Below, piece by piece: positions 12,245 to 25,344 of a DNA stretch of 64,000 nt. The stretch's first letter is position 1. Each line of letters begins with the position of its first letter. This DNA comes from Sciurus carolinensis (lineage: Eukaryota; Chordata; Mammalia; Rodentia; Sciuridae), in assembly GCF_902686445.1 (NCBI RefSeq), contig NC_062232.1:90444932-90508931 (forward strand). Direction: 5' to 3'. The position numbers and the translations under genes were made by a program. Below the pieces are notes generated by a model, which was not told the DNA's origin, ran no database searches, and saw nothing but the letters and a program-made list of their open reading frames with translations.

Positions 12245-12655
12245 TTCCAGTAAGTCAGGATAATTAATGCTAGCTGTAGCAACAGATAAACCCGGAATTA
12301 TCAGCAGATTAACACAACAAAGGTTTGTTTTTGCAATCATGCAGAGTCAGGTGCAGGTTGGTAGGGGTTCTCATCCATCCAGTAACTTAGGTTCTCAGCC
12401 CATTCCATCTTGAAATTCTGCCAATTCAACACATAGTTTCCAACGTTGCTGCAGCAGGGAAAGAGAAGAAATGGATTAGGCAGGCATTCTGATTCTTCTT
12501 CGTGGAAGAAGCTTGGAAATAATATGTCATTTCAGTTTACAGTTCACAGGTCAGCACAATTTAAATGACCCCATTCTAATTGAAATGTGGCTAAGAAAAA
12601 TGTTAGGGAGCCAATGGAATATTTGTCTCAACCAAATTCAGTAGAGACAGCAGGA
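12245..12655 (+). repeat. Diverged interspersed repeat, family unresolved
   Basis: The block with 'agattaacacaacaaaggtt' (12306) and 'ttgctgcagcagggaaagag' (12446), ending near 'gtagagacagcag', matches in order a dispersed ancient mammalian repeat I recognise but cannot name. It is heavily diverged. Confidence 0.4.
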
Positions 12656-14240
12656 CTTGGTGTAGTGAGGAGCATTGTAGGTTAATCAGCAAAGTTCTGG
12701 ATGAACACGTGTATGGAGAAAACCAAACTGATGGGAAATGGTATATCCAGAATGGTTTTAAAAGAAGAGAGTGTTTTGAGTAAGGATTAAAAGTATATAT
12801 AATCTACAGATTTATGTGGAGAATTTAGAAAACTGCTACTCCAAGTTCAGTTCCCAGACTCTGGGTAGGAACATAGTGTATATTATGGCTAGAAATGTTT
12901 ACTGGAAACAGACTGGTAGGAAGGCTTTTGACCTTTATGTTGGAGGAAAATGGATAAAATGTCATGATAAAAATTTCAGTGTAGGAAGATTATTTTGGCA
13001 ATAGTATTCAATATGCATCGAAGGGGTAGATACTGAAGGCAAGGAAAGCAGAGAGGAGAGGTGAGCTAATGGGGGCCTAACCAATAGTGGTCACAGTGGG
13101 AATCCAATGTTACATGCAGGAGGCACAAATGGAGAAATGTCAGCAAGTTTTGATAACAAATAGATGGAGCATATTTTATCTGCCTTCAGCATGGATCCAC
13201 AGAAGGACCAGATTGACCTTGGAAGGAGATGGGAGACGAGAGAGATGGATGAGATATTTATAGAAGAACTAATCTTGGTAGACTAATGGGCGATAAGATT
13301 AAAGGTGAAGGAGAGAAGTGGAGAAAGAGCCTTAAGAAAGGGACCAATGAACCCCAAGCACACATGGCATCTATGTTGGGAGACAAAAAGCAATGGTAAT
13401 TAACTGCAGCTGAAGATCTCACACTGGGTCTTCTGGCTTCTAAGCTAGGGGTTGGAAACCTTTTAGAAACAGTTTGCCAAGTCAGCATTTAGTCACTCTT
13501 ATTTCAGACTTTGCTTGCCAACAATATATTTTTCCACTTACAATCTCATTTTGTATAACTAAATTGTTGTTGCATGTGAAGTTATTAAACAAGAAATTTG
13601 AAGACTAAAAAGCTGAATTTTAAATTAAATTATAAAGCATATTTGATAAAGCTTATTTATACTTTCTCTCACCTTGACCTGTTAAGTTCCTTTAAGTTCT
13701 TGAGCATATTTGTATTCTCAGAGGTGGAGAGACCTATCTCAAACTGTTTGTGTCCCAGCCCTAGCTGGGACCTACTATTATCACCTATTATCACCACCTA
13801 CTAATTACAGCCAAAGAATCTTGAAGCAGGGATGAAAAGGACCAGGACTCATTCTCTGGTGGATCTGAAACTGCTTGAAGGCAGGGGCACAAATTTTAGA
13901 GGAAGTACAGAGTGCTATAGGAACACGAAGTAGCCTTGAACTGGTCTGTGACACAGGAAAAGGCCTCCATGACATGTGAAGGCTGAGGAAGACATAGTGT
14001 GAGATAAAAAGCTAAAGTAGAACATGATGTATTTAAGAAGTTGAATAAAATCTAGGGCAAATGAAGTATAGAGAACTGGAGGATAATGGTGTAAGATGAA
14101 GTTGGAAAGGTGGGTAAGATTCAGAGCTTGGGGTGGAGGGGAAGACATGAAGAAACATCATTCTTAATGATGTAAAACACTAGCCCAGAACTTCAAATTA
14201 TATATTATTTTTGCCAAAAATAAATTCTTTTCTGACTGTT
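12655..14240. other. Unique intergenic DNA
   Basis: No repeat or coding signal recognised. Frames up to 77 aa lie on both strands with no homology that I recognise. Confidence 0.5.
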
Positions 14241-14430
14241 TAAAGATACTAACTTGTTTTGTTATTATCACTACCCTATGGAATAGGTGCAATTATTACT
14301 TGACTCTAGAAATGAAAAAAAGAGTCATTAAGAGTTGTCCAAAAATCACACATTAACAGAATTGGAACTCTATATTAAAATATCTGGCTCCAGACTTTGT
14401 GCTCCTTAATACTCTACAAAACTGCCTTAT
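14240..14430 (+). mobile_element. MIR SINE
   Basis: Plus-strand MIR: the core around 14270-14300, then the 'gttgtccaaaaatcacaca' block and the 'ctggctccagactttgtgct' block, ending near 'ctctacaaaactgcct'. It is diverged, as expected for this old tRNA-core SINE. Confidence 0.8.
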
Positions 14431-14749
14431 GCCAGTGTAAGATGGCTTCTTGGAACAAGTAAACACACTTTTCAAATGTTTGTGTTAATAATTCAGAAAC
14501 ATGCAAACATTTCATTATAATGCCACTGGGACCCCAGTACACTTCATGGATGGCCAGAGACCCAGGAAAATTCATCAAAAGTAAAAAAGTGCATGTATAC
14601 ACACATACACTCATTAAGTTGTATTGAAAAATATATTTGATGATTTTTGATCCTGGCAAAGTGCAGTGAACTCACTTTTGAGTGAGTTTATAAACCATGA
14701 ACATTATATATGAAATGAATGAAAGAAGAATCTGAAAGGTAAAGAGAAG

Positions 14750-15735
14750 GCAGACCAACCGGGAAGTTGAGATGCAAGGAATGGCATGATGGTGAATTCC
14801 CTTGGTTTTCTTTTTGCCTCATATATCCCATACATGAAATTGAAAATGTTTTCAACTAGGAAACAACAACAGGTGGGAACAAAATAGTTTCAACAAATGC
14901 CAAAAGACAAGGAAAGGGACAACCAAGCAAGCCAGAAAACTTTGGTATTGTAACTACTCTTCTCTACTCTGGCCAGGTGCCACAGGGGAGAAAATGGCTC
15001 TACCTCTGCCCCATGCCAGTAAGGATGAGTAGACTGCCTTACTACCCTTTTAGGATTTTAACCAGTCAGCATATCATTCTTACCAGGCTGGTGCCTAAGT
15101 AGGGAAATGGGACTTTCATTAAAGCAAGTTGATAATGAGGTCACTTCCTTCTAATTCCCATAGTGTTATTGGAGACTATGGGGGAATCTGGACTTGTATT
15201 CATACCCAGCAGTAATGAAGTACCCCACACCTTCCTGCTGAAGTGGTTTCAGAGGACACTTAGTGAAGGGTAAGAACTTTTACCCCTGACTAATAGTAAC
15301 AAAGTCCCTCTCTACTCTAGATTGTTATAAGATGCCAGGTGGAGAGAAGCAAGAAAACATTCCTATCTCTCTCAACCAAGGAGGTATCAGTGGAAGCCTA
15401 ATAGGAAGCTGGAAATCCCACCCCTCTCCAACAATAACAAGAAGCCCATGCTACTTGAATGTCAAAGGAAACTGGATGGTGAAACTGGACTTGTACTCTC
15501 ACGTGACAGTAACTAAGGGTACTCCCTTCTTTGACAGATCAAGGGTCAGAAGCAAGAATATAAAGAAGGAATATATAAGACCCAGAATCTCATATAATAC
15601 ACCCAATATGTCCAGATTTCAATAAAATCACTCATACTAAAAACCAAAACGATCTCAGAGTGAAAGAAAGAAAATCAACAGGTGTAAACACTAAGATGAG
15701 AAAGATTCAAATTATCTGATGAATATTTTAAAACA
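14750..15735 (+). mobile_element. L1M 5' UTR (start of long plus L1M)
   Basis: The plus strand carries leader-type L1M sequence with loosely repeated phrases about the 'gggaatctggacttgtattc' block (15183) and the 'ggaaactggatggtgaaact' block (15467), then the conserved end 'tcaacaggtgtaaacactaa'. ORF1-region sequence of the same orientation follows at 16440 after an inserted block. The 97-aa frame at 15332-15625 is within this leader and is not thought to be coding. Confidence 0.6.
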
Positions 15736-15909
15736 ACCCCATGAAATGTATCAGTATGTGATTACTTTCTAATTATTATTTAAAATTACATATGTTTTGT
15801 GAAGTACAGTGTGATATCTCAACACATGTATACAATATGTACTCATAAAAAGAGCATAATTAGTTTTTCATCTCCTTATCATTACTTTGATTTTAAAAGT
15901 TTAGAGCTT

Positions 15910-15984
15910 GGACTGGGGATATAGCTCAGTTGGTAGAGTGCTTGTCTTGCAGGCACAAGGCCCTGGGTTCAATCCCCAGCACCA

Positions 15985-16023
<39 letters not shown>
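15910..16023 (+). mobile_element. ID SINE with 38-nt A-tail
   Basis: Near-consensus ID: A box 'tagctcagttgg', B box 'gggttcaatccc', then an uninterrupted run of 38 A (15986-16023). A long pure A-tail points to a young insertion. The apparent 70-aa frame crossing it is lysine-rich only because it translates the tail. Confidence 0.97.
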
Positions 16024-16026
<3 letters not shown>

Positions 16027-16250
16027 TACCGCTCCTCTCTTACTCATAAAATATCCAAAGCAAATTATATCAACATATCAAAGTGATACCTTATGTCCAT
16101 GTTTGTTACTACACTATTAGCAATAACTAAGATATGGAATTAATCTAGATGCCCATCAATGGATGAATGGATAAAGAAAATGTGGTCATGTGTGAAACAA
16201 ATTAAAATAAAGAAAGTCTTGGCAAAGAATTGAAAGTCTCAAGAAATAAA
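16024..16250 (+). mobile_element. L1 ORF2 3' fragment
   Basis: The plus strand reads as the end of L1 ORF2 ('gatgcccatcaatggatgaa' at 16150, 'ggataaagaaaatgtggtca'). It is a short truncated copy that, with its neighbouring SINEs, separates the leader and the body of the long L1M. Confidence 0.8.
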
Positions 16251-16252
16251 TA

Positions 16253-16440
16253 GAGGCCTGTAATCCCAGTGGCTCAGGAGGCTAAGGTAGGAGGATTATG
16301 AGTTCAAAACCAGCCTCAGCAACTTGGCTGAGACCCTAAGCAATGCAGCAAGACCCTGTCTCTAAAGAACATATAAAAAAGGGCCTGAGATGTTGCTCAG
16401 TGTTTAAGCACCCCCGAGTTCAATCCTCAGTGCCTAAACA
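16253..16440 (+). mobile_element. B1-dID composite SINE
   Basis: A 7SL-derived part ('cctgtaatcccagtggctca') is followed by an ID-type tRNA part ('gatgttgctcagtgtttaag' and 'gagttcaatcctcagtgcc'). The 5' end is truncated by roughly 15 bases, and it is diverged. Confidence 0.9.
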
Positions 16441-18622
16441 AAAGAAGAAAGAAATATAAAATATATATGAATATATGAACATATAATCGTAATTTGGTAA
16501 CTGAAAAATAAAATCCTCTCCCCAAAATATAACTCCAAGAGTGGACTCAACAGCACAATGGAACAAATAGAGGAAAGAATCTGTAAACCTATAAAAAGAA
16601 CAGAAACTACCCAACATGAACAACAAAGAGAAAAAAATTCTGGAAAAAGAAAAGTGAACAGTGTCTTAGATTCAATATACATTCATGTCTTTTGAGTCTC
16701 ATAAGGGAAAATATGAAAAAAACTGCTTAAAGAAATAACGGCTGAAAACTTGCTGAATTTGACAAAAGCCAATACACCACAGATTGAAAAACATTAATGT
16801 ACCCAAATAACAAAAACCCAAAGAAATGCACATCAAGATGTATTATAATCAAATTTCTGAAAACTTAGACAAAGAAAGCATATTAATATAATAACAGAAA
16901 TAACACTTTCCTCACAAATATGGCATGATGAGTCCCACTATTTTGTATGATTGTAATACAACAATATATACAATTAGAAAAAAGAACACTTTCCTTATAG
17001 AGGACAAACAATTTGAATGACACCAGTTTGTCACAAGAAATTATGGAGACTGAAGGGAAGTGACAGAGCATTTTTCAAGTACTGAAAGAAATGTCCGCCA
17101 GATTCCTATATCCAGAGAAAGTATCCTTCAGGAATTAAAAGGAAATTGAGACATTCTCAGATGAAGGAAAACTAAGAGAATTTGTTTCTAGCAGACCTAA
17201 CCTAAATCAATGACTAAAGATATCTAAAAAAAGAGAAAGCAATAAAAGAAGAAATCTTTGAGCTTCAGGGAGGAAAAAACCCTGAAAAATAAAAAAAAAT
17301 ACATAAATAGGTTTTTTTTGTGTCTTCTTGAGTTTTCTGTTTATGTTCCATATTTGAAGCAAAAATTGTAACAGTCTGATGGGATTCTAAATGTATACTC
17401 CAAAGATCCATGGTAAGTCGGGAAAAGAAAATGCAGAAAAGAAAAACAAAAGAAACAAACATAAAAGAAAATACAAAAAAAGACACAGCCCTAACATACC
17501 AATAATTACATTAATTGTAACTAATCTAAGTATACTAATTAAAACAAAGTAGAAAATTGGATTAAAAAAACATGATCTAACCACAGACTACAATAACAGT
17601 CACACAAATTAAAGCAATGTAGGCAAGTGAAAAGTAGAAGGATGGAAATATAGACATCATATTAACATTAAGGAAAGCAAAAATGGCTATATTAAATCAG
17701 ACAAGATAGACTTCAGACAAATTCTTACTAAGTATAGAGAGGTGTATTATATAATGATAAAAGTATCAATCCATCAGAAAGACATAGTGATCTTAAATGA
17801 ATATGCAAGTATACCATACTGATATGTGTATCTTAAAACAATAAATAAAAAATTAAATGTGTATGCATCAAAGAACAGTTGCAAAATACATGAAGCAAAA
17901 CTGACAGAACTAAACTGAGGAATAGTCAAATCCACAATTATAGCTAGAAGTTTTAACACTTATCTAAACAATTATTAGAACACTTAGGCCAAAAATCAGT
18001 AAAGATATTGAGTACTTCAACAACATAGTCAATCAATAGGATCTATGTTATATTTATTGAACACACCACCCAACAAGCAGAATATATATTCTAAATACAC
18101 ATTATTTCAAGATCACATGGAACAATGAAAAAACTAGATCATATTCATGAGTATAAAACCAACCTCAACAAAACTAAAATAATTAAAATATACAGAATGT
18201 ATCCTCTAACCACAATGGAATCAAACTAAAAAATAAACAGGAAGTTTTCCAAGCACTTGGAAACTAAACAACATACTTCTAAGTAATTTGTGGATCAAAA
18301 AGCAAGCTAGCTTTTTTTTAATAAAGCAAACTTGAAAGAACATTTTTAAAATACATTAAACTGAATGTAAATAAAATCATATCAAAATGTGTGGGACATG
18401 ACCAAAGCAATACTGAGAGGAGAATTTACTTCATTAAATGCTTATATATGCAAGGAAGTAAAGTCTCAAAAATCCCATTACGAGAACCTAGAAAAAGAAT
18501 GACATAAACACAAAGCAAACAGAAAAGAAATTTAAACATAAGAGAGTAAATCAATTAAAATGATTAAAAACAATAAATAAAAGTGATAAGACAACATTCT
18601 GTTTCTTTGAAAGATAAAAAAA

Positions 18623-18623
<1 letters not shown>

Positions 18624-18658
<35 letters not shown>
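18624..18658. repeat. (GA)n microsatellite
   Basis: About 17 AG dinucleotides inside the L1M body. Confidence 0.97.
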
Positions 18659-18659
<1 letters not shown>

Positions 18660-21347
18660 ACTTAGCAACATCAGGAATTAACAAGTGATATCACTATGGA
18701 ACTTGCAGACATCAAAGGGATAATAAGAGAATACTGTGAAGAACCTTGCACATTTACATGATATGGACATGGACACTTAGTTTCCTCAAAAAAAAACTAT
18801 GATAACTCAATATGGAATTGAGAATTTGAGTAGTCCTATGCACTGTCAAGTAAATTTAATTCTTAGTTTTAAGGCTTCCCAAAAGATATCTGGAGGCCAA
18901 AATGGTTTCACTGGAGATTTCTACCAAACACTTGAAGAAGAATTAACTTCAGTTCTTCACAATCCCTTGAAGAAAATAGAGACTAGTATTCTGAAGCTAC
19001 TCTTACCCTGATACTCAAATGAAAGACAGCATAAAAATAAAAACTATAGACAATATACCTCATGAATATAGATGTAAAAATTCTTAACAATAAATTAGGA
19101 ATAAAATTCAGCATATAAAATGAGAATTATACAATATAACCAAGTGGTATTTATTCCAGGAATGCAGGTACGATTCATGTGAAAATCAACCAGTGTAATT
19201 CACTGTATTAGCAGCATAAGGAAGAAAAATGACATGATGATATCAAGTAACACTGGAAGTGTTTGACTAAATTCAAATGAATTCATGATAATATCTCTCA
19301 GAAGAATAAGAATAGAAAGGAACTTCCTCAACTTAAAGACTGTCTGAAAAATACCCGTAGCTAATGTTACAGTAAGTAGTAAAAAATGACTGTTTTTACT
19401 CAAAGATCAAGGTTAGTATATCCATTTTCACAACTCTTATTGAACATAGTTTGGGCGTTCTAACAAGTACAATAGAGTAAGAAAATAAAGTCTTATGAAT
19501 TGGAAGAAATAAACATTTACCTTTTTGAAGATAACATGATTATCTACATAAAATTATCAAGAAATCTTCCCTGAACTCCTAAAATTAATAAGTAAATTCA
19601 GCTACAATATGGGATACAAGATAAACATGCTAAAACCAATTATAGTGTTCCCATATATTAGCAATGAACATGAGACCATCTAAATTAAAAATACAATATG
19701 ATATATTATTGATAAAAAACATGATATTGTAAATTAAACAAAATGTGTATAGAACATTTATTCTGAAAGCTACAAAAAGCTGAGGAATGTAATCAAAGAA
19801 TATTTAAATAAATGGAGACACCTATAATATTCATACATGAAAAAACAACACAGTAAAGATGCAATTCATATACAGATTTAATGCAATTACTATCAGAATC
19901 TCAGCAAGATTTTATAGATATAGACAAGATTACTCTAAATTCTATATGAAATATCAAGAGAACTACAATAGCTTAAATAATTTTGAAAAATAAAAATAAA
20001 GCAACAGAAGTCATTCTATCCAATTTCAAGACTTGTAGAGTGATTGAGACTGTGATATTGGCAGATTGATAAAAACAAAGAATCATGGTACACAAATGAA
20101 AACCCAGAAACTGAACTACACACATATACCCAAGTGATTATTGACAGATATTCAAAAATATTTTAATGAAGGAAATACCCTTTTCAAAAAATGGTGCTGA
20201 AGCAAGTGGACATCCATAAACAAACAAAAAGAACCTTGACCTAAGTCTTACACCTCATACAGAAATTAACTCAAAATTATTCATGTATAATATAAAACCA
20301 TAAAACATTCATAAAGTGCCATATTCAGGATCTCAGACTCAATGAGGAGTTCATAGACTTGACAACAAAAGCATGACTCAAAAGCAGAAATAATATATTG
20401 GATCTTGTCAAAATTAAAAGACTTTTGCTCTGAGAATGACCCTATGAAGAGGATGAAAGGACAAATCCACCAACTGGAAGAATATGTTCAAAAATCAAAT
20501 ATCTAACAAAGGATTCCTATGCAAAATATATAATGAATTCTTTAAACTCAACAGTAAACAAATAATCTGATTAAAAAATTGCCAAAAGAGATGAAAAGAC
20601 CCTTAACCAAAGAGAATATTCAGATGGAATATAAGCACATGAAAAGATGTTCAACATCTTTGGCCATTAGTAAAATGCAAATTGAAACCACAGAGGGATA
20701 TCAAAATCACCTGGCAAATAATGAATAAAATAGAAAATTGTGATGACACCAAATAGTGGTGAGGATGCAAGAAAGCTGGATCACTCATCTATTACTGGTG
20801 GGGATATAAAGTGGTATAGCCATTCTATCAAACAGTTTGGTGGTTTCTTTCAAAAAAACATTCTACCTCTATACAACCTAGCCATCAAATTTCTTGACTT
20901 ACAGCCCAAAGAAATGAAAATGTATATTCACACAAATCCTGTACACAAATTTTCAGAGTAGCTTTATTTGTAATAGCCTAAAATTGGGAGATAATTCCCA
21001 GATGTCCTTCAACAGGGTGAATGATTAACTGTGATACACCATATTAGAGTAGTAGCTGAAACATTACTTAGTAATAAAAAGGAACACACTACTAATGTAT
21101 ACAAAATAGGATGATCCTCCAGAGAATGATGCTGAGTTTAAAAAAGGTGAATTCCCAAAGGTTACATAGAGTAAAATTCCATTTACATATACTCAAAATG
21201 ACAAAATTGCATAGACTAGTGGTTGCTAGGGGTTATGGTAGGGATGGGATGGGAGGGAAATGCGTATGACAATGAAAGGTCAACATAAGGTATCCTCATG
21301 GCGAAAGAAATGTCCTGTATTCCTCCTGTATCAGGGTTAATATCCTG

Positions 21348-21434
21348 GGCTGGGGATATAGCTCAGTTGGTAGAGTGCTTGCCTCACATGTACAAGGCCC
21401 TGGGTTCGATCCCCAGCACCACATACACACAAAA
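21348..21434 (+). mobile_element. ID SINE
   Basis: Near-consensus ID with A box 'tagctcagttgg' and B box 'gggttcgatccc'. The tail is ACACAC-rich rather than pure A. It is inserted in the 3' UTR of the long L1M. Confidence 0.95.
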
Positions 21435-21589
21435 CCCATAATGTTACTGCCCTGTGATATTGTTCTATAGTTTTGAAAGATGTTACCATTATAGAAAACT
21501 AGATACAGTATACTTTGAATCTCTCTGAATTATATCTTATAGCTGCATGATAATCTAGCTCAAAATGAAAAGTGTAGTGAAAAAGAGAG

Positions 21590-22010
21590 ATCCTAATTAT
21601 TGAATGACTATTATAAAATAAAAAGACAAAGGTTCTATCAAAATATATTCCATTTCCCTCTTATGTGGAATTTTAGAAAGTAGATCTAATATAAGTTGAG
21701 GACAGAATGGTGGTTAGCAGAGACTAGGGAAAGTAGGAGAGTGAAAAATGGGAAGAGGTTGATTAATGGGTACTAAGGTGTAGGAAAAAGAGAACTCTGA
21801 CGTACTATTGTAGGATAACAGTACTGCACCATGCATTTCAAAAAGCTAGAAGAAAGGATTTTGAAGGTTTTCACCATACAAATGATAAATGTTTGAATAT
21901 ATGGATACGTTTATCCTGATTAAACATTACACAACATATACATCTATTGAAACATTACATATTATGCCATTAATATGTACTATTTTGATGTTTATATTCA
22001 TTAAATTTTA
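21590..22010 (+). mobile_element. L1 3' UTR fragment
   Basis: Plus-strand 3' UTR wording of L1M type ('cagaatggtggttagcagag' at 21703, then the AT-rich end near 21900-22010). It is either a second L1 tail or an extension of the preceding one. Confidence 0.65.
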
Positions 22011-22300
22011 AATAAAAATGTATTCCATAAGCAGCAGATTTTTAAAACTGCTACTGTTATGCACTTGGGCACTCTATGATCTTTAAGATGTTACCCCTTA
22101 TTACTTTCTTTTGAAATTCTCAGCAGCTGATTAGTCACTCAGAGGTCTCTAAATCTTCCTTATCTTAAGATCTTCAATTTCCTGAAAAATAGCCACATGA
22201 GAACAAAATTTTCTCTGGACTGTAGCAACAGGGATCAGAACAATATTCTCTTGAGAGTTAGATATAATGAAAAGGAGGTGGGTCCAGGGTTTAAGAAATG
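22010..22300. other. Unique intergenic DNA
   Basis: Nothing recognised. Confidence 0.5.
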
Positions 22301-22425
22301 GCATCTTGTCTCAGTTCTATCACTAATTAGCACAGTAATCTAGGAAAATCTATTTATTCTCTTTGGATCTCAGTCACCTCATCATAAGAGAATAATCTCT
22401 GAGGAACCCATTAGTTTGGACTTTC
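22300..22425 (-). mobile_element. MIR SINE fragment
   Basis: The complement matches the MIR core ('ggatctcagtcacctcatca' at 22365 is the antisense of the usual MIR centre). It is short and diverged. Confidence 0.6.
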
Positions 22426-22908
22426 TAAGAAATAAAAGGCAGGGTGCCCTAGGGAAGAGAATTTCCCCTACCTTGAGTTAATTGGACCAGCTGTGTGGAT
22501 GCCATTCTAGTTCTTAAATGCCTGTAATGACAGTTTATTCTCCAGAAGTCACTGCAGTTTCAGGACTTTCTGTCAGAGGCAGTGATCTAAAGTTGCAGAT
22601 ATTCTACTTGCGTAAATGTTGAGGGTATAAACTTAGACATCCCAGGAAAGGCAGTGGGTGAGATAAGAATTTCATCCATGCAAATATGTGGTTGACTCTG
22701 AGGCCTATGTCAATCACAACAGGTAAAGTGGAACTTGGGTATAGGCTATGTGCCTAGAACCAGCACCAAAAAAAAAAAAAAAAATTGTGTGTCAAGATCA
22801 AGAAATGTCTACTGAGTGATGACTTCAACTTTCAGGCTGTTGAAATTGGACCTAGGACTCAGAAAGACAAGGATCTTGCTTCGCCTCTGGTCCAGGATAA
22901 ATAAATAA

Positions 22909-22941
<33 letters not shown>

Positions 22942-23255
22942 CAAGGCAGAATATACTAAAACAGCCTTCTGATTGACCTCCCCAATTCCTATTTACTTTA
23001 ATCGAACTTCCATATTACCATCAAATTAATGTCCTAAAGCCCATATTTGATCATCTGTTCTTCAAAAATTTTCAACAGCTTCCTACTGTATTCAAATAAA
23101 CCCTCAACTATTTTTTCTAACTTACTTTAACCCATTATGTTCCATTGTTCTATGTATAGGACACTATAAAAGCTTAAATTGAGCAATTATAAAATTGTAT
23201 AGGCTTTTATAGACATCATATATAAAGAATAATAGGACATAATGGGTTAGGTAAA
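22425..23255. other. Mostly unique DNA with simple repeats
   Basis: No exon recognised. An A run lies at 22768-22784, an AAAT patch at 22897-22910 and a (GT)n tract at 22911-22939. The stretch 22980-23120 may be an unnamed old repeat. Confidence 0.5.
22911..22939. repeat. (GT)n microsatellite
   Basis: Fourteen GT dinucleotides directly after an AAAT patch. Confidence 0.97.
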
Positions 23256-24081
23256 GTTGAAAAATAAAAATTGTGTATATTTAAGGTGTACAGTGTGATG
23301 ATTTAATATTTGCATAAATTGTGAAATGATTACCACAATCAAGCTAACTAACATTTCTATCACCTCATATAGTTACCTTTTTTTTATGTGTGTGGTGGGA
23401 GCACTCAAGATCTGCTCTCTTAGCAAATTTCATGTACGTGATACATTACTATTATGCAGAATCACCATGTTGTATATTAGATCTCTGGAACTTATTTATC
23501 TTTTAACTGGAAGTTTGTATGCTTGATCATCATTGCCCCATTTCCCCTAATACCTGGGCTCTGGTAAGTACCATTCCATTCTGAGCTTCTGTGGGTTCAA
23601 TGGTTTTAGATTACACATATAAATGAGATCATGCCATATTTGTTTTGGTGTGTATCTTATTTTGCTTAGTATAATCCACTCTAGGTTTATCCATGTGTTG
23701 CAATTCATTCCTTCTAAAAACTAAATAATATTACTATAAATACACATATAAGTATACCCCACATTTTCTTTTTCCATTCATCCTTCAATGGGCATGTAGG
23801 TTTTTCCATTTATAGACTTTTAAATAACACTCCAATGAACACAGGGATGCAGACATCTCTCACAAACACCAATTTCATTTCCTTTGGACATATACCCAGA
23901 AGCGGGATTGCTGGATCATACAGAAATTTTATTATGGATTTCGAAAGAATCTCCCTACTCTTTTCCATAATGGTTGTACCAGTTTATATTCTCACCAACA
24001 ATGTACAAGGGTCCTCTTTTCTTCATATCCTTATCAATACTTATTGTCTTTGGTAATAGTCATTTTAAAAGGTGTGAGATG

Positions 24082-24259
24082 GCCAGGTGCAGTGGCACAT
24101 GCCTGTAATCCCAGCGGCTCGGAAGGCTGAGGCAGCAAACGGGATGCACTAAGCAACTCAGTGAGACCCTGTCTCTAAATAAAATACAAAATAGGGCTGG
24201 GGATGTGGCTCAGTGGTCCAGTGCCCCTGAGTTCAATCCCAGTACCAAAGAAAGAAAAA
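24082..24259 (+). mobile_element. B1-dID composite SINE with TSD
   Basis: Full-length B1-dID: 7SL-type start 'ggccaggtgcagtggcacat', central A-rich linker near 24175-24193, ID-type tRNA part with 'atgtggctcagtggtccagt', then an A/G tail. It is flanked by a 15-bp duplication (aaaaggtgtgagatg) at 24067-24081 and 24260-24274. It sits within the old L1. Confidence 0.97.
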
Positions 24260-24382
24260 AAAAGGTGTGAGATGATATCCCATTGTGCCTTTGATTTTCC
24301 TGATTATTAGTGTTTTGGGGCACCATTTCATACACCTGTTGACCATTGCTATGTCTTCTTTGAAAAGATGTCTATTCAGGAC

Positions 24383-24774
24383 TGTGTTAGTCAGCTTCCC
24401 ATTAAAATAAAAAACACCTGAGATCATTACTTCTTAAACAGAAAAGCGTTATTTTGGCTCACAGTTTTGGAGATCCAGTCCATGATGGATTGTACTCATT
24501 ATTCTGGACCTGTGGTAAGGCAGCAAGCACATCAGGGCAGGAGTATGTGGCAGAGCAAAACTGCTCACTTCAGGGCCAGAAAGCAAAGAGAAACAGGAAG
24601 GAAAAGAAACAAGTTTCCACCAGTCCCCTTTAAGGGCACTCATGTTATGATTTCGGGACTTCCCATAATGCCTCACCTCCTAAAAGTTCATAACACCTCC
24701 CAATAATTCCATCCTGGGAACCAAGTCTTTAAAATATGATCCTTAAGGAGACATTAAACATCCAACCTATAGCA
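24383..24774 (-). mobile_element. Solo LTR, MaLR (ERVL-related) type
   Basis: The complement resembles a MaLR LTR in length (392 bp) and wording, and the plus strand starts TG and ends CA. L1 text on both sides rejoins ('tctattcagg' to 'agtcctttgtccat'), showing insertion into the L1. It is the recombined or truncated remnant of an old endogenous retroelement with no coding sequence. Confidence 0.8.
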
Positions 24775-25344
24775 AGTCCTTTGTCCATTTTTAATTGGGA
24801 TATTTCTGTTTTGCAACTATGTATTATTTGAGTAAATTATATATTTTTATATTAATCTCTTTTGTGTATGCAGTTTGTAAATATTTTCCCAATTAATAGG
24901 TCACCTTTTCATTTTCATTTTGATGGTTTGCCTTGATTTGAAGAAGCCTTTTATTTTGATTTGGTCCCACTTGTTTAATTTTGCTTTTGTTGCCTCTTTT
25001 TGGTATCCAAAAAAATCACAGCTAAAACAAATATCTAGGAAATTTTTCCTTATGTTTTCTTCTAGTAGTTTTATAGTTTCAGGTTCTATGTTTAAGTCTT
25101 CAATCCATTTTGAGTTGATACTTGCTGCATGTGCATATTCAGGTTTACTAATAGTATTTACTGAAAATATTGTCCTTTTCCCAGTGAGTATTTTAACAAC
25201 TTTGGGATTGATTGATCATAAGTGAATGCATTTATTTCTGTACTTTCTATTCTTATTTGTTCGTTGATATGTCAGATTTTAAAATCAAACCATGCTGTTT
25301 TAATTAATATGACTTTATGATATATTTTGTTTTCAGGGCTGTTT

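Larger units (their letters stand above)
16440..21580 (+). mobile_element. Long degraded L1M body (ORF1 region to 3' end)
   Basis: The plus strand passes in L1 order through an ORF1-like region (16440-17450), an AT-rich middle, the ORF2 RT area (about 18400-20000), the ORF2 C-terminal area (20450-21120) and a 3' UTR. There is no long open frame, so it is an old dead copy. With the leader at 14750-15735 it forms a nearly full-length ancient L1M, interrupted by an L1 tail, two SINEs and a microsatellite. The subfamily needs an alignment. Confidence 0.85.
23255..25340 (-). mobile_element. Old L1, 3' UTR to mid ORF2, split by SINE and LTR
   Basis: The complement runs from an L1 3' UTR (23270-23480) through the ORF2 C-terminal region (23760-24370) toward the RT (24780-25340). 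It is interrupted by a B1-dID at 24082-24259 and an LTR at 24383-24774, and the L1 text resumes directly after each. Short broken frames only. Confidence 0.88.

Noticed and set aside
15910..15985. tRNA gene-like sequence (A and B boxes; same for the other ID copies)
   Set aside because: The A-tails, target-site duplications and many copies in the window show ID SINEs, not functional tRNA genes.
15908..16120. 70-aa frame with a lysine run
   Set aside because: It is a translation of an ID SINE and its poly-A tail.
24383..24774. Intact endogenous retrovirus
   Set aside because: Only a solo LTR of MaLR type is present; no gag, pol or env sequence adjoins it.
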